Source: Mycobacterium sp. URHD0025 (GTDB lineage Bacteria > Actinomycetota > Actinomycetes > Mycobacteriales > Mycobacteriaceae). Taken from it: a DNA stretch of 64,000 nt. The stretch lies in NCBI RefSeq assembly GCF_000426065.1, contig NZ_AUEQ01000010.1:45668-109667 (forward strand), given 5' to 3'. Shown in pieces: positions 56,054 to 64,000 of the stretch (position 1 is the stretch's first letter; each line of letters starts with the position of its first letter). The notes beneath the pieces are model-generated. The model saw nothing but the letters and a program-made list of their open reading frames with translations, was not told the origin of the DNA and made no database searches. The translations under genes were made by a program, and so were the position numbers.

Positions 56054-57640
56054 ATGGTCTCCGGCCGATCTCTGGTCGGCCTCAGGCACAGACCCGGTGC
56101 CGGCCGCCGTGCGACCATGACTGCCGTGTGGTGGGCGGGCGGGGCGATGCGCGTTATGGCGGCGGCGCTCCTCGGCGCAACCGCAGTGGTGTGCCCGATC
56201 GCCGCACCTGCCGCACGAGCCGCGCCGGAATCGGGGCCGGTATGGGGAAGTTGCGCCCCGTGGGTGCAAGATCCGGCCGCGATCCCGACCGCGCAATGCG
56301 GCACGGTCGCGGTGCCCGTCCAATGGGATTCGCCGGATCCCCAAGGCGCGCAAGCACAATTGGCGGTCATTCGGATACCGGCGACCGGCAACCGGATCGG
56401 TGCCCTGTTCATCAATCCCGGTGGTCCCGGTGCCTCGGCGGTGGACACCGTCGCCGGCATGGGGGCCGCGCTGGCAGGCTCGCCCCTCACCGAACATTTC
56501 GATCTGGTCGGGTTCGATCCGCGGGGAGTCGGGCATTCCACCCCGGAATTGCGCTGCCGCACCGACGCCGAGATCGACGCCTACCGCCGTGAGCCGATGG
56601 CCGATTACAGCCCAGCCGGGGTGGCCCACATCGAAGACCTTTACCGCCAGTTCGCCCAACAATGCCTCGATCGCATGGGCGCACCGTTTCTGGCCAACGT
56701 CGGCACCGCCTCCGCGGTACGGGACATGGATGCCGTTCGGGCTGCGCTGGGGGAGGAGCAGATCAACTACCTGGGCTTCTCCTACGGCACCGAGCTCGGC
56801 GGCGCGTACGCCGAAAAGTTCGGCGACCGGGTGCGCACCATGGTGCTCGACGGGGCCGTCGACCCCAGCCAAGATCCGATCACCAAGAACATCCGCCAGC
56901 TCGCGGGCTTTCAGAAGGCATTCGACACCTACGCCGCGGACTGCGCGAAATCGACCGACTGCCCCGTCGGCACCGATCCCGCCCAGTTCGTCAGCCGCTT
57001 CCAGCGACTGATCGATCCGTTGGTGACGGCACCGGCCGCCACCTCGGACCCGCGCGGCCTCGGCTACGCCGACGCGATCACCGGAACCGGCAATGCCCTC
57101 TATTCGGCCCGCTACTGGCCGTATCTGACCAGTGGGCTGCTCGGGCTGACGCGCGGCACTGACGCCGGTGACCTGTTGTTGCTCGCCGACGACTACTGGC
57201 ACCGCGACAACTCAGGGCACTACAAGAACCTGCAGGACGCGTTCACCGCGATCCGCTGCGTCGACACGCCGTTTCCCACCGATCCGGCGGTCTGGGCGGA
57301 CGCCGATAGGCAGCTGCGCACCGTGGCCCCGTTCATGTCCTACGGCGAGTTCACCGGATACGCGCCCCGCGACATCTGTGCGCTGTGGCCCGTCCCTGCG
57401 ACATCGTCGCCTCACGCGATCACCGGTCCCGGACCGGGCAAGGTCGTGGTCGTGTCCACCACCGGAGACCCCGCAACGCCGTATCAGGCCGGCGTGGACC
57501 TGGCCCGCCAAATGGACGCGGCGCTGATCTCTTTCACCGGCACTCAACACACCGTGGTCTTCAACGGGGACGCCTGCGTGGACACCGCCGTGCTGGGTTT
57601 CTTCGTCAACCAGACCTCGCCCGGCAACCTCTCCTGCTAA
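56054..57640 (+). CDS. Exported alpha/beta-hydrolase, CaeA paralogue
   Basis: Up to 528 residues. Closely related to CaeA (INPGGPGAS, GFDPRGVG, GFSYGTELGG, DGAVDPSQDP, GTQHTVVFNG), hence a tandem duplicate; the Rv2223c equivalent. It has a plain signal peptide (MRVMAAALLGATAVVCPIAAPAARAAP) rather than a clear lipobox, so it may be released rather than anchored. Start uncertain: ATG at 56054, 56117 or the MRVMAAALLG point near 56147. Separated from caeA by 25 bases. Confidence 0.85.
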   Translation: MVSGRSLVGLRHRPGAGRRATMTAVWWAGGAMRVMAAALLGATAVVCPIAAPAARAAPESGPVWGSCAPWVQDPAAIPTAQCGTVAVPVQWDSPDPQGAQAQLAVIRIPATGNRIGALFINPGGPGASAVDTVAGMGAALAGSPLTEHFDLVGFDPRGVGHSTPELRCRTDAEIDAYRREPMADYSPAGVAHIEDLYRQFAQQCLDRMGAPFLANVGTASAVRDMDAVRAALGEEQINYLGFSYGTELGGAYAEKFGDRVRTMVLDGAVDPSQDPITKNIRQLAGFQKAFDTYAADCAKSTDCPVGTDPAQFVSRFQRLIDPLVTAPAATSDPRGLGYADAITGTGNALYSARYWPYLTSGLLGLTRGTDAGDLLLLADDYWHRDNSGHYKNLQDAFTAIRCVDTPFPTDPAVWADADRQLRTVAPFMSYGEFTGYAPRDICALWPVPATSSPHAITGPGPGKVVVVSTTGDPATPYQAGVDLARQMDAALISFTGTQHTVVFNGDACVDTAVLGFFVNQTSPGNLSC

Positions 57641-57691
57641 CTCTTCCAGGGCCGTAACACAGAATTAACAGCCGATGCATACGCTGCGCTC

Positions 57692-59032
57692 ATGGACCGC
57701 CAGAAGGAATTCGTGCTGCGCACCCTGGAGGAACGCGATATCCGGTTCGTTCGGTTGTGGTTCACCGACGTCCTCGGTTACCTGAAATCGGTAGCGATCG
57801 CACCCGCCGAACTCGAAGGCGCCTTCGAGGAGGGCATCGGTTTCGACGGATCCTCGATCGAAGGATTCGCTCGTGTCTCGGAATCGGACACCGTGGCCCG
57901 GCCCGACCCGTCCACGTTCCAGGTGCTGCCCTGGACCACCAGTGCCGGCAAGCACTACTCGGCACGCATGTTCTGCGACATCACCATGCCCGACGGCTCA
58001 CCGTCGTGGGCCGACTCGCGCCACGTGCTGCGTCGCCAGCTGGCCAAGGCCAGCGACCTCGGCTTCACCTGCTACGTGCATCCGGAGATCGAGTTCTTCC
58101 TGATGCAGCCCGGCCCCGACGACGGATCGGTGCCCGTGCCGGCTGACAACAGCGGCTACTTCGACCAGGCAGTGCACGATTCGGCGCCCAACTTCCGCCG
58201 CCACGCCATCGAGGCGCTGGAGCAGATGGGCATCTCGGTGGAGTTCAGCCACCACGAGGGCGCGCCCGGCCAGCAGGAGATCGACCTGCGCTACGCCGAC
58301 GCACTGTCGATGGCGGACAACGTGATGACCTTCCGCTACCTGGTCAAGGAAGTCGCGCTGGCCGACGGCGTGCGCGCATCGTTCATGCCCAAGCCGTTCG
58401 CCGAACATCCCGGCTCGGCGATGCACACCCACATGAGCCTGTTCGAAGGCGACACCAACGCCTTCCACAGCCCCGACGACCCGCTACAGCTGTCCGATGT
58501 GGCCAAGTCCTTCATCGCAGGCATCCTGGAGCACGCCAGCGAGATCAGCGCGGTCACCAACCAGTGGGTGAACTCCTACAAGCGGCTTGTGCACGGCGGC
58601 GAAGCGCCCACCGCGGCCTCGTGGGGTGCGGCCAACCGCTCGGCGCTGGTGCGCGTTCCGATGTACACCCCGCGCAAGGCATCGTCGCGGCGCGTCGAGG
58701 TGCGCAGCCCCGACTCGGCATGCAACCCGTACCTGACCTTCGCGGTGCTGCTGGCCGCCGGCCTGCGCGGTGTCGAGAAGGGTTACGTGCTGGGCCCGCA
58801 GGCCGAGGACAACGTCTGGAGCCTGACGGCCGAAGAGCGGCGTGCCATGGGATACCGCGAACTGCCGACCAGCCTGGGCAACGCGCTGGAGGCCATGGAG
58901 AACTCCGAACTCGTCGCGGAAGCGTTGGGGGAGCACGTATTCGACTACTTCCTGCGCAACAAGCGCGCCGAGTGGGAGAACTACCGCAGCCACGTCACCC
59001 CCTACGAGCTGAAGACCTACCTGTCGCTGTAG
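57692..59032 (+). CDS. glnA2: Glutamine synthetase, GlnA2 type
   Basis: 446 residues. ATP-dependent amide formation or a related gamma-glutamyl ligation. Seen: [68 protein letters not shown], and [25 protein letters not shown]. The region usually holding the adenylylated Tyr (NLYDLP) reads GYRELP, with Arg at that place, so it is probably not a GlnE substrate. Just upstream of glnE, in the same order and direction as Rv2222c-Rv2221c. Confidence 0.93.
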   Translation: MDRQKEFVLRTLEERDIRFVRLWFTDVLGYLKSVAIAPAELEGAFEEGIGFDGSSIEGFARVSESDTVARPDPSTFQVLPWTTSAGKHYSARMFCDITMPDGSPSWADSRHVLRRQLAKASDLGFTCYVHPEIEFFLMQPGPDDGSVPVPADNSGYFDQAVHDSAPNFRRHAIEALEQMGISVEFSHHEGAPGQQEIDLRYADALSMADNVMTFRYLVKEVALADGVRASFMPKPFAEHPGSAMHTHMSLFEGDTNAFHSPDDPLQLSDVAKSFIAGILEHASEISAVTNQWVNSYKRLVHGGEAPTAASWGAANRSALVRVPMYTPRKASSRRVEVRSPDSACNPYLTFAVLLAAGLRGVEKGYVLGPQAEDNVWSLTAEERRAMGYRELPTSLGNALEAMENSELVAEALGEHVFDYFLRNKRAEWENYRSHVTPYELKTYLSL

Positions 59033-59069
59033 CGTCGGCGCCGGTGCCGGCGACTCGTGCGCTACCGTC

Positions 59070-62000
59070 GTGAACGTGCCCAAGCCTGCAACCGATCGCC
59101 CGAAACTGCCCAGCGTCGGTCGGCTCGGTCTGGTGCATCCCCAGGCGTCGGCCCACCTGGAGCAGCTCGGCTGGAACACCGAGGCGCATGTCGAACTCCT
59201 GTGGTCGCTGTCGCGTGCACCCGACGCCGACATCGCGCTGCTTGCCATGGTCCGGCTGGCCGACGCCCTGGGCGCCAGCGCGGACGAACTGAACCGTCAG
59301 CTGCTCATCGACCGGGCACTGCGGGGCCGCCTGTTCGGGATACTGGGATCCTCCCTGGCTCTCGGTGATCACCTCATCGCCCACCCGCAGTCTTGGCACT
59401 TGCTGGCCGGCAGCGTCGTACTGCCCGGCGTCGAGGAGCTGCACCGTGTCTTCACCGCCGCTGCCCGCGAGGCCGAGATCGACAGGGGCGCAAGCAGTGC
59501 CGTGCCCGCACTGCGGGACCTCTACCGCGACCGGCTGTTGGTCCTCGGCGCGCTCGACGTGGCCTCCACCGTGGAGAACGAGCCGGTGCTGCCGTTCGTC
59601 GAGGTGGCCGCGCACCTGTCCGACCTCGCCGACGCCGCGCTGGGTGCGGCCCTGACGGTCGCCACCCGGGTCGTGTGCGAGGACGGGATCGAACCCCGGC
59701 TGGCAGTCATCGCCATGGGCAAATGCGGTGCGCGCGAGCTCAATTACGTCAGCGACGTCGACGTCATCTTCGTCGGGGAGCCCGTCACGGACGGCGACGG
59801 CGACGACAACCTGGCCACCGCCACGCGAGTCGCCGGCGAGATGATGCAGTTCGCCGGCGAGGCCTTCTTCGAGGTCGACGCCGCGCTGCGCCCGGAAGGG
59901 AAACGCGGCCAACTGGTCCGGACACTCGAATCCCACATCGCCTACTACCAGCGCTGGGCCAAAACCTGGGAGTTCCAAGCCCTGCTCAAGGCGCGGCCCG
60001 CCGCGGGCGATCCGGAACTCGGAAAGGCCTACATCGAGGCCCTGATGCCCATGGTCTGGACAGCGTGCGAGCGTGAGGATTTCGTATCCGAAGTGCAGGC
60101 CATGCGTCGGCGCGTCGAGGAACTCGTCCCGGCGGGGGTGCGGGCCCGCGAACTCAAATTGGGTACCGGTGGCCTGCGCGATGTCGAATTCGCCGTCCAG
60201 CTCCTGCAATTGGTGCACGGACGCAATGACGACCTGTTGCATGTGGCGTCCACGGTCGACGCGCTGACCGCGCTCGGTGAGGGCGGATACATCGGGCGGG
60301 ACGACACCGCCAACATGACCGCCTCCTACGAATTCCTGCGCCTGCTCGAGCACCGGCTGCAGTTACAGCGGCTAAAGCGCACCCACATGCTGCCCGACGA
60401 CAGCGACGACGAGGCCTACCGTTGGCTGGCGCGGGCGGCGCACGTGCGCCCCGACGGCCGCCACGACGCCCAGGGCGTGCTGCGCGAAGAACTCAAACGG
60501 CAGAGCATGCGGGTGTCACGGCTGCACGCCAAGCTGTTCTACCAGCCGCTACTGGAATCGGTGGGCCAGCCGGCGGTGGGCATCGGTGCCGGGATGAGCA
60601 CCGAGGCGGCCGAACGTCAGCTTGCCGCACTGGGTTACGAGGGGCCGCAGAGCGCGTTGACCCACCTGGCAGCGCTCACCGGTCAGAGCGGACGCCGCGG
60701 CCGCGTGCAGCAGGTGCTGCTGCCGACCCTGCTGGACTGGCTGTCCGACACCCCCGATCCCGACGCCGGCCTGCTGGCCTACCGCCGGATCAGCGAGGAG
60801 CTGGGCGAGCAGCGCTGGTATCTGTCGACCCTGCGCGACGAGGGGGCGGTGGCCAAACGGTTGATGCGGGTGCTCGGCACCTCGGCCTACATTCCGGAAC
60901 TGCTGATGCGCGCCCCTGAGGTGATCCAGCTGTACGCCGACGGTCCCAACGGGCCCAAACTGCTCGACGGGGATCCCGACAGTGTGGCGCGCTCTCTGGT
61001 GGCCTCGGCCGGCCGGCATCCCGACCCGGTGCGTGGTATCGCGGCCGCCCGCACGCTGCGCCGACGGGAACTGGCCCGCATCGCCTCGGCCGACGTGCTG
61101 GGCCTGCTCGACGTCACCGACGTCTGCAAGGCGCTGACCTCGGTATGGGCCGCGGTGCTGCAGGCCGCGCTGGACGCGATCATCAGGGCCAATACCCCCG
61201 AATCCGGTGTGCCCGCACGCATCGCGGTGATCGGCATGGGTCGGCTCGGCGGTGGCGAGCTGGGGTACGGCTCCGACGCCGACGTGATGTTCGTCTGCGA
61301 TCCGGCTTCCGGTGTCGAGGAATCGGTGGCCGTGCGGTGGTCGGTCAGCATCGCCGAACAGGTACGGGCGCTGCTGGGCACACCGAGCGCGGACCCGCCG
61401 CTGGAGGTCGACACCGGGCTGCGCCCCGAGGGCCGCAACGGGCCGCTGGTGCGCACCCTGGCCTCATATGCCGCCTACTACGCACAGTGGGCGCAGCCGT
61501 GGGAGATCCAGGCGCTGCTGCGGGCACACCGGGTGGCCGGCGATGTGGAACTCGGCGAACGGTTTCTGCTCATGGCCGACAAGACCCGTTACCCCTCCGG
61601 CGGGGTATCGGCGGAGGCCGTCCAGGAGATCCGCCGGATCAAGGCCCGGGTGGATGCCGAACGTCTGCCCCGCGGCGCGGATCCCAACACCCACACCAAG
61701 CTGGGCCGCGGCGGGCTGGCCGACATCGAGTGGACCGTGCAGCTGCTGCAATTGCGCTACGCACACGATCTGCCTGCGCTGCACAACACCTCGACATTGC
61801 AGACCCTCGACGCGATCGGCGCGGCAGAACTGGTGCCCGAGAGCGACGTCGAGTTGTTGCGCGATGCCTGGCTGACGGCCACGCGGGCGCGCAACGCCCT
61901 GGTGCTCGTACGCGGCAAACCGACCGATCAGTTGCCCGGGCCGGGCCGTCAGCTCAATGCGGTCGCGCTGGCAGCCGGCTGGGGGAGCGACGACGGCGGG

Positions 62001-62072
62001 GAGTTCCTGGACAACTATCTGCGGGTGACGCGTCGGGCGAAGGGTGTGGTCCGGAAGATTTTCGGCGGCTGA
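59070..62072 (+). CDS. glnE: Glutamine-synthetase adenylyltransferase/deadenylylase
   Basis: 1000 residues. It modifies GlnA1 by adding or removing AMP in response to nitrogen signals. Two similar nucleotidyltransferase halves: deadenylylase half with [20 protein letters not shown] near residue 216, adenylyltransferase half with [20 protein letters not shown] near residue 720 (both keep the paired Asp), each followed by LRPEG(K/R). GTG start at 59070. Essential in M. tuberculosis; glnA1 is expected beyond this window. Confidence 0.93.
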   Translation: MNVPKPATDRPKLPSVGRLGLVHPQASAHLEQLGWNTEAHVELLWSLSRAPDADIALLAMVRLADALGASADELNRQLLIDRALRGRLFGILGSSLALGDHLIAHPQSWHLLAGSVVLPGVEELHRVFTAAAREAEIDRGASSAVPALRDLYRDRLLVLGALDVASTVENEPVLPFVEVAAHLSDLADAALGAALTVATRVVCEDGIEPRLAVIAMGKCGARELNYVSDVDVIFVGEPVTDGDGDDNLATATRVAGEMMQFAGEAFFEVDAALRPEGKRGQLVRTLESHIAYYQRWAKTWEFQALLKARPAAGDPELGKAYIEALMPMVWTACEREDFVSEVQAMRRRVEELVPAGVRARELKLGTGGLRDVEFAVQLLQLVHGRNDDLLHVASTVDALTALGEGGYIGRDDTANMTASYEFLRLLEHRLQLQRLKRTHMLPDDSDDEAYRWLARAAHVRPDGRHDAQGVLREELKRQSMRVSRLHAKLFYQPLLESVGQPAVGIGAGMSTEAAERQLAALGYEGPQSALTHLAALTGQSGRRGRVQQVLLPTLLDWLSDTPDPDAGLLAYRRISEELGEQRWYLSTLRDEGAVAKRLMRVLGTSAYIPELLMRAPEVIQLYADGPNGPKLLDGDPDSVARSLVASAGRHPDPVRGIAAARTLRRRELARIASADVLGLLDVTDVCKALTSVWAAVLQAALDAIIRANTPESGVPARIAVIGMGRLGGGELGYGSDADVMFVCDPASGVEESVAVRWSVSIAEQVRALLGTPSADPPLEVDTGLRPEGRNGPLVRTLASYAAYYAQWAQPWEIQALLRAHRVAGDVELGERFLLMADKTRYPSGGVSAEAVQEIRRIKARVDAERLPRGADPNTHTKLGRGGLADIEWTVQLLQLRYAHDLPALHNTSTLQTLDAIGAAELVPESDVELLRDAWLTATRARNALVLVRGKPTDQLPGPGRQLNAVALAAGWGSDDGGEFLDNYLRVTRRAKGVVRKIFGG

Positions 62073-62169
62073 GCCGCCAATGGATGAAGCGGCAAGTAGT
62101 GCCCCGCGTGCAGGACGTCGCAGTGGGTGGTGTTAATAAGGGCGTATAACCAATTCACTGGGAGTCCGG

Positions 62170-62799
62170 ATGAAGCACACGTTCGACGTCATCACCGCGG
62201 CCGAGCACGATCGGCTCGAAGCACTCTATGAGCCGTTCGCCCGGGCGATGCGCGAACTCGTGGACGCCGGCGTGCGCACCGAGGTGGACCCGCAGACCAT
62301 CTCCGAGGCCACCGCGGCCGTCGAGGCCGTCACCGCCTCGCTGCGCCGCGAGCAGCGCGACGGGCCGCAGGCCATGCTGCATGCCGAGACCAACCGCCCG
62401 GTGGTGTGGGCCAATCCGGTCGTCGGACTGCGCAACGCCCTGGCCCCGCCGCTGGTGATCGAACATGCCGAAGACGGCAGCTGTTGGAGTGAATTCGTCC
62501 TGGGCGCAGCCTATGAAGGTCCGCTGGGCTGGGTGCACGGCGGCATCTGCGCGTTGGTGCTCGACCACATTCTCGGCGAGGTCGCCAGCGGCGGACTGAA
62601 CGAGCCGCGCTACACCGGAACCATCACGTGCCGTTATCGCCGAGGCACGCCACTGGGGCCGTTGCGCGCCGAGGCCTACATCGACCGGACCGAAGGTGTG
62701 AAAACCTTTGCGCGGGGCCATATCAGCGACGCCGACGGGATCACCGTCGAAGCCGAGGGCGTCTTCATCACGCCGGCGTGGGCCCGGGATGCCGGATGA
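62170..62799 (+). CDS. PaaI-type acyl-CoA thioesterase
   Basis: 209 residues. Hotdog fold with HGG in GWVHGGICALVLDHILGEVAS (the PaaI signature) after an N-terminal helical segment of about 80 residues. Hydrolyses an acyl- or aryl-CoA; the substrate is unknown. ATG at 62170 with GGGAG upstream. Its TGA overlaps the ATG of the LLM oxidoreductase gene (ATGA), so they are coupled. Confidence 0.82.
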   Translation: MKHTFDVITAAEHDRLEALYEPFARAMRELVDAGVRTEVDPQTISEATAAVEAVTASLRREQRDGPQAMLHAETNRPVVWANPVVGLRNALAPPLVIEHAEDGSCWSEFVLGAAYEGPLGWVHGGICALVLDHILGEVASGGLNEPRYTGTITCRYRRGTPLGPLRAEAYIDRTEGVKTFARGHISDADGITVEAEGVFITPAWARDAG

Positions 62800-63653
62800 A
62801 GTTCTACGTGAGCATGGCCTTCATGGATACCCGTGAGGCCGTCGAAGTGGCCAGGGCCGCAGACGATCTGGGCTATGACGGCATGGGCATCCCGGATCAC
62901 GTGGTGAACCTTGAGACACTGCGGACGCCGTATCCGTACACCAAGGACGGCAAGCGGCGATGGGAGGCGTTCACCGACTGGCCCGACCCGTGGGTGATGA
63001 TCGGGGCGCTGGCGCTGGTCACCACCCGCCTGAAATTCGTCACCACGGTCTACCTGCCCGCGATGCGCAACCCGTACTCGGCCGCGAAAGCCATTGGCAC
63101 GGCGGCCTATCTGGCCGGCGGACGGCTGGAACTCGGCGTCGGGGTCGGCTGGTGCGAGGACGAATTCGAGCTGCTCGGTCAGCAGTTCGCGCGACGCGGC
63201 AAGCGCACCGACGAGATGCTCGCTCTGATGCAGAAGCTGTGGGAGCCCGGCTGGACCGAGTTCGACGGCGAGTTCTACACCACGCCACGCCTCGAGATGG
63301 AGCCCACACCGCCACCGATCCCGATCTACGTCGGCGGACTGTCCGACATCGCGCTGCGTCGTGCGGCGCGGCACGACGGCTGGATCGGCGATCTGATCTC
63401 CACCGAGGCTGCCTTGCAGCGGGTCGGCAGGTTACGTGAGCTGCGCGCCGAAAAGGGGTTGACGATGGATGATTTCACCATCATCACCCCGCTGACCGAC
63501 GCCTTCACTCCTGAGCATTACGCGCGTGCCGAGGCCGGCGGTATCCACGGGATCATCACCATGCCGTGGATGTTCTACAGCGGCCCCGACGCCACGCTGG
63601 CCCAGAAGATCGACGGGATGAAGCGGTTCCGCAAAGATCTGGCACTGGACTAA
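62796..63653 (+). CDS. LLM-class F420-dependent oxidoreductase
   Basis: 285 residues. TIM-barrel of the luciferase-like family: MKFYVSMAFMDTREAVEVARAADDLGYDGMGIPDHV, RLKFVTTVYLPAMRNPYSAAKAIGTAAYLAGGRLELGVGVGW, then IYVGGLSDIALRRAARHDGW. Most mycobacterial members use F420 as hydride carrier; the substrate cannot be predicted. Translationally coupled to the thioesterase, so the pair may process one acyl-CoA-derived compound. Stop overlaps that of the convergent methyltransferase gene. Confidence 0.85.
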   Translation: MKFYVSMAFMDTREAVEVARAADDLGYDGMGIPDHVVNLETLRTPYPYTKDGKRRWEAFTDWPDPWVMIGALALVTTRLKFVTTVYLPAMRNPYSAAKAIGTAAYLAGGRLELGVGVGWCEDEFELLGQQFARRGKRTDEMLALMQKLWEPGWTEFDGEFYTTPRLEMEPTPPPIPIYVGGLSDIALRRAARHDGWIGDLISTEAALQRVGRLRELRAEKGLTMDDFTIITPLTDAFTPEHYARAEAGGIHGIITMPWMFYSGPDATLAQKIDGMKRFRKDLALD

Positions 63654-64000
63654 TTGGCCGCCTCTGGTTCGCCGGCCGAAGCGTAGCCGACCCAGCCGCG
63701 AAAGGTGAACCCCGCATAGAACTGGCGGATATCGGTGAACCCTGCGTCTCGTAGCACCTGCACGTCCTCGTCGGGCGTGAGGATGTGCAGCTGCGCATCG
63801 ATGGCGGCGAGCCCGGTGGCGATGGTCGCGGCATCGATGCCTCCTGCTCTCGCGAAAGCCGCATATCTGGACAGCCACAACTGACGCTCATCATCGCTTT
63901 GGTACGGAAAACTGAAGTGCGCGACGACGAACGGGGCCCGGGGCCGTAGGCGCTCGCGCACTTGTTCAGCGGTTCGCCTCCGCTCGTCCGGGTCGAGAAA
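63650..64000 (-). CDS. Class I SAM methyltransferase, C-terminal part (start outside window)
   Basis: Last about 116 codons, open to the window edge. Seen: LDPDERRRTAEQVRERLRPRAPFVVAHFSFPYQSDDERQLWLSRYAAF ... TPDEDVQVLRDAGFTDIRQFYAGFTFRGWVGYA, which matches the C-terminal half of class I methyltransferases (the post-motif region with the strand that ends in a Phe-rich tip). The SAM-binding motif is beyond base 64000, so the function is not confirmed. Convergent with the LLM gene. Confidence 0.7.
   Translation of the reverse strand, partial: FLDPDERRRTAEQVRERLRPRAPFVVAHFSFPYQSDDERQLWLSRYAAFARAGGIDAATIATGLAAIDAQLHILTPDEDVQVLRDAGFTDIRQFYAGFTFRGWVGYASAGEPEAAN

Overview
The window reads as a chromosomal segment of a fast-growing mycobacterium (Mycolicibacterium type). 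It is GC-rich. It carries the complete mycolic-acid FAS-II operon (fabD-acpM-kasA-kasB-accD6) next to its regulator mabR. It also has a mycothiol-linked dehydrogenase, a homodimeric aceE, ahpE, ptpA with a ptkA-type partner, the Hip1/CaeA protease and the glnA2-glnE pair. From memory of M. tuberculosis H37Rv, the backbone follows the order Rv2259 to about Rv2221c, inverted, with lineage-specific insertions. Species cannot be fixed from the sequence alone.

Layout. 1-3503: mscR-type dehydrogenase (cut by the window edge), a TPR-like protein, a 32-bp tandem repeat that runs into a serine hydrolase gene, and a DUF3145 protein. 3508-10561: accessory block with an exported DUF4185 protein, a Baeyer-Villiger-type monooxygenase and SDR under a divergent TetR regulator, and an HSL-type esterase. 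10471-15129: lipid kinase, FAD-linked oxidase, TetR and glpD1. 15210-18046: DUF2235 hydrolase and a LysR/SDR divergent pair. 18132-25009: FAS-II operon and mabR, with a clear palindromic operator upstream of fabD. 25070-29620: aceE, lipoprotein, DUF3052 protein, ahpE.

29663-35767 is the accessory highlight. A tRNA-Val(TAC) gene is the attachment site of a compact integrative element of about 6.0 kb, bounded by a 45-bp perfect direct repeat. It carries a Panacea-domain antitoxin with a Doc toxin, a tyrosine integrase with an unusual internal insertion, an HTH protein, a small excisionase-like protein, a chain of tiny translationally coupled genes, and an unrecognised 391-residue protein beside the right attachment site. 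No capsid, packaging, replication or conjugation gene was recognised.

35783-48392: return to the conserved backbone (VOC protein, cobD, SURF1, ptpA, HAD phosphatase/ptkA-like, cobC-like aminotransferase, Nif3 family, zinc-ribbon protein, RNase H/phosphatase). This is followed by a lineage-specific block with a XRE-cupin regulator divergent from a flavoprotein-methyltransferase fusion, a DUF222/HNH (13E12-type) gene, a VOC protein and an AraC regulator. 48416-48826 is RNase P RNA (rnpB). 48832-63653: CYTH-CHAD protein, TetR, enoyl-CoA hydratase, panB, wax ester/TAG synthase, caeA/hip1 and its tandem paralogue, glnA2, glnE, a thioesterase and an F420-type LLM oxidoreductase. A methyltransferase is cut by the right edge.

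Functionally the backbone links mycolic-acid elongation and its malonyl-CoA supply (fabD, acpM, kasA/B, accD6, mabR), pyruvate oxidation (aceE), glycerol and lipid metabolism (glpD1, lipid kinase, WS/DGAT), cofactor synthesis (cobD, cobC-like, panB) and nitrogen control (glnA2, glnE). Almost all gaps between genes are short. No gap above 300 bases lacks a described feature.
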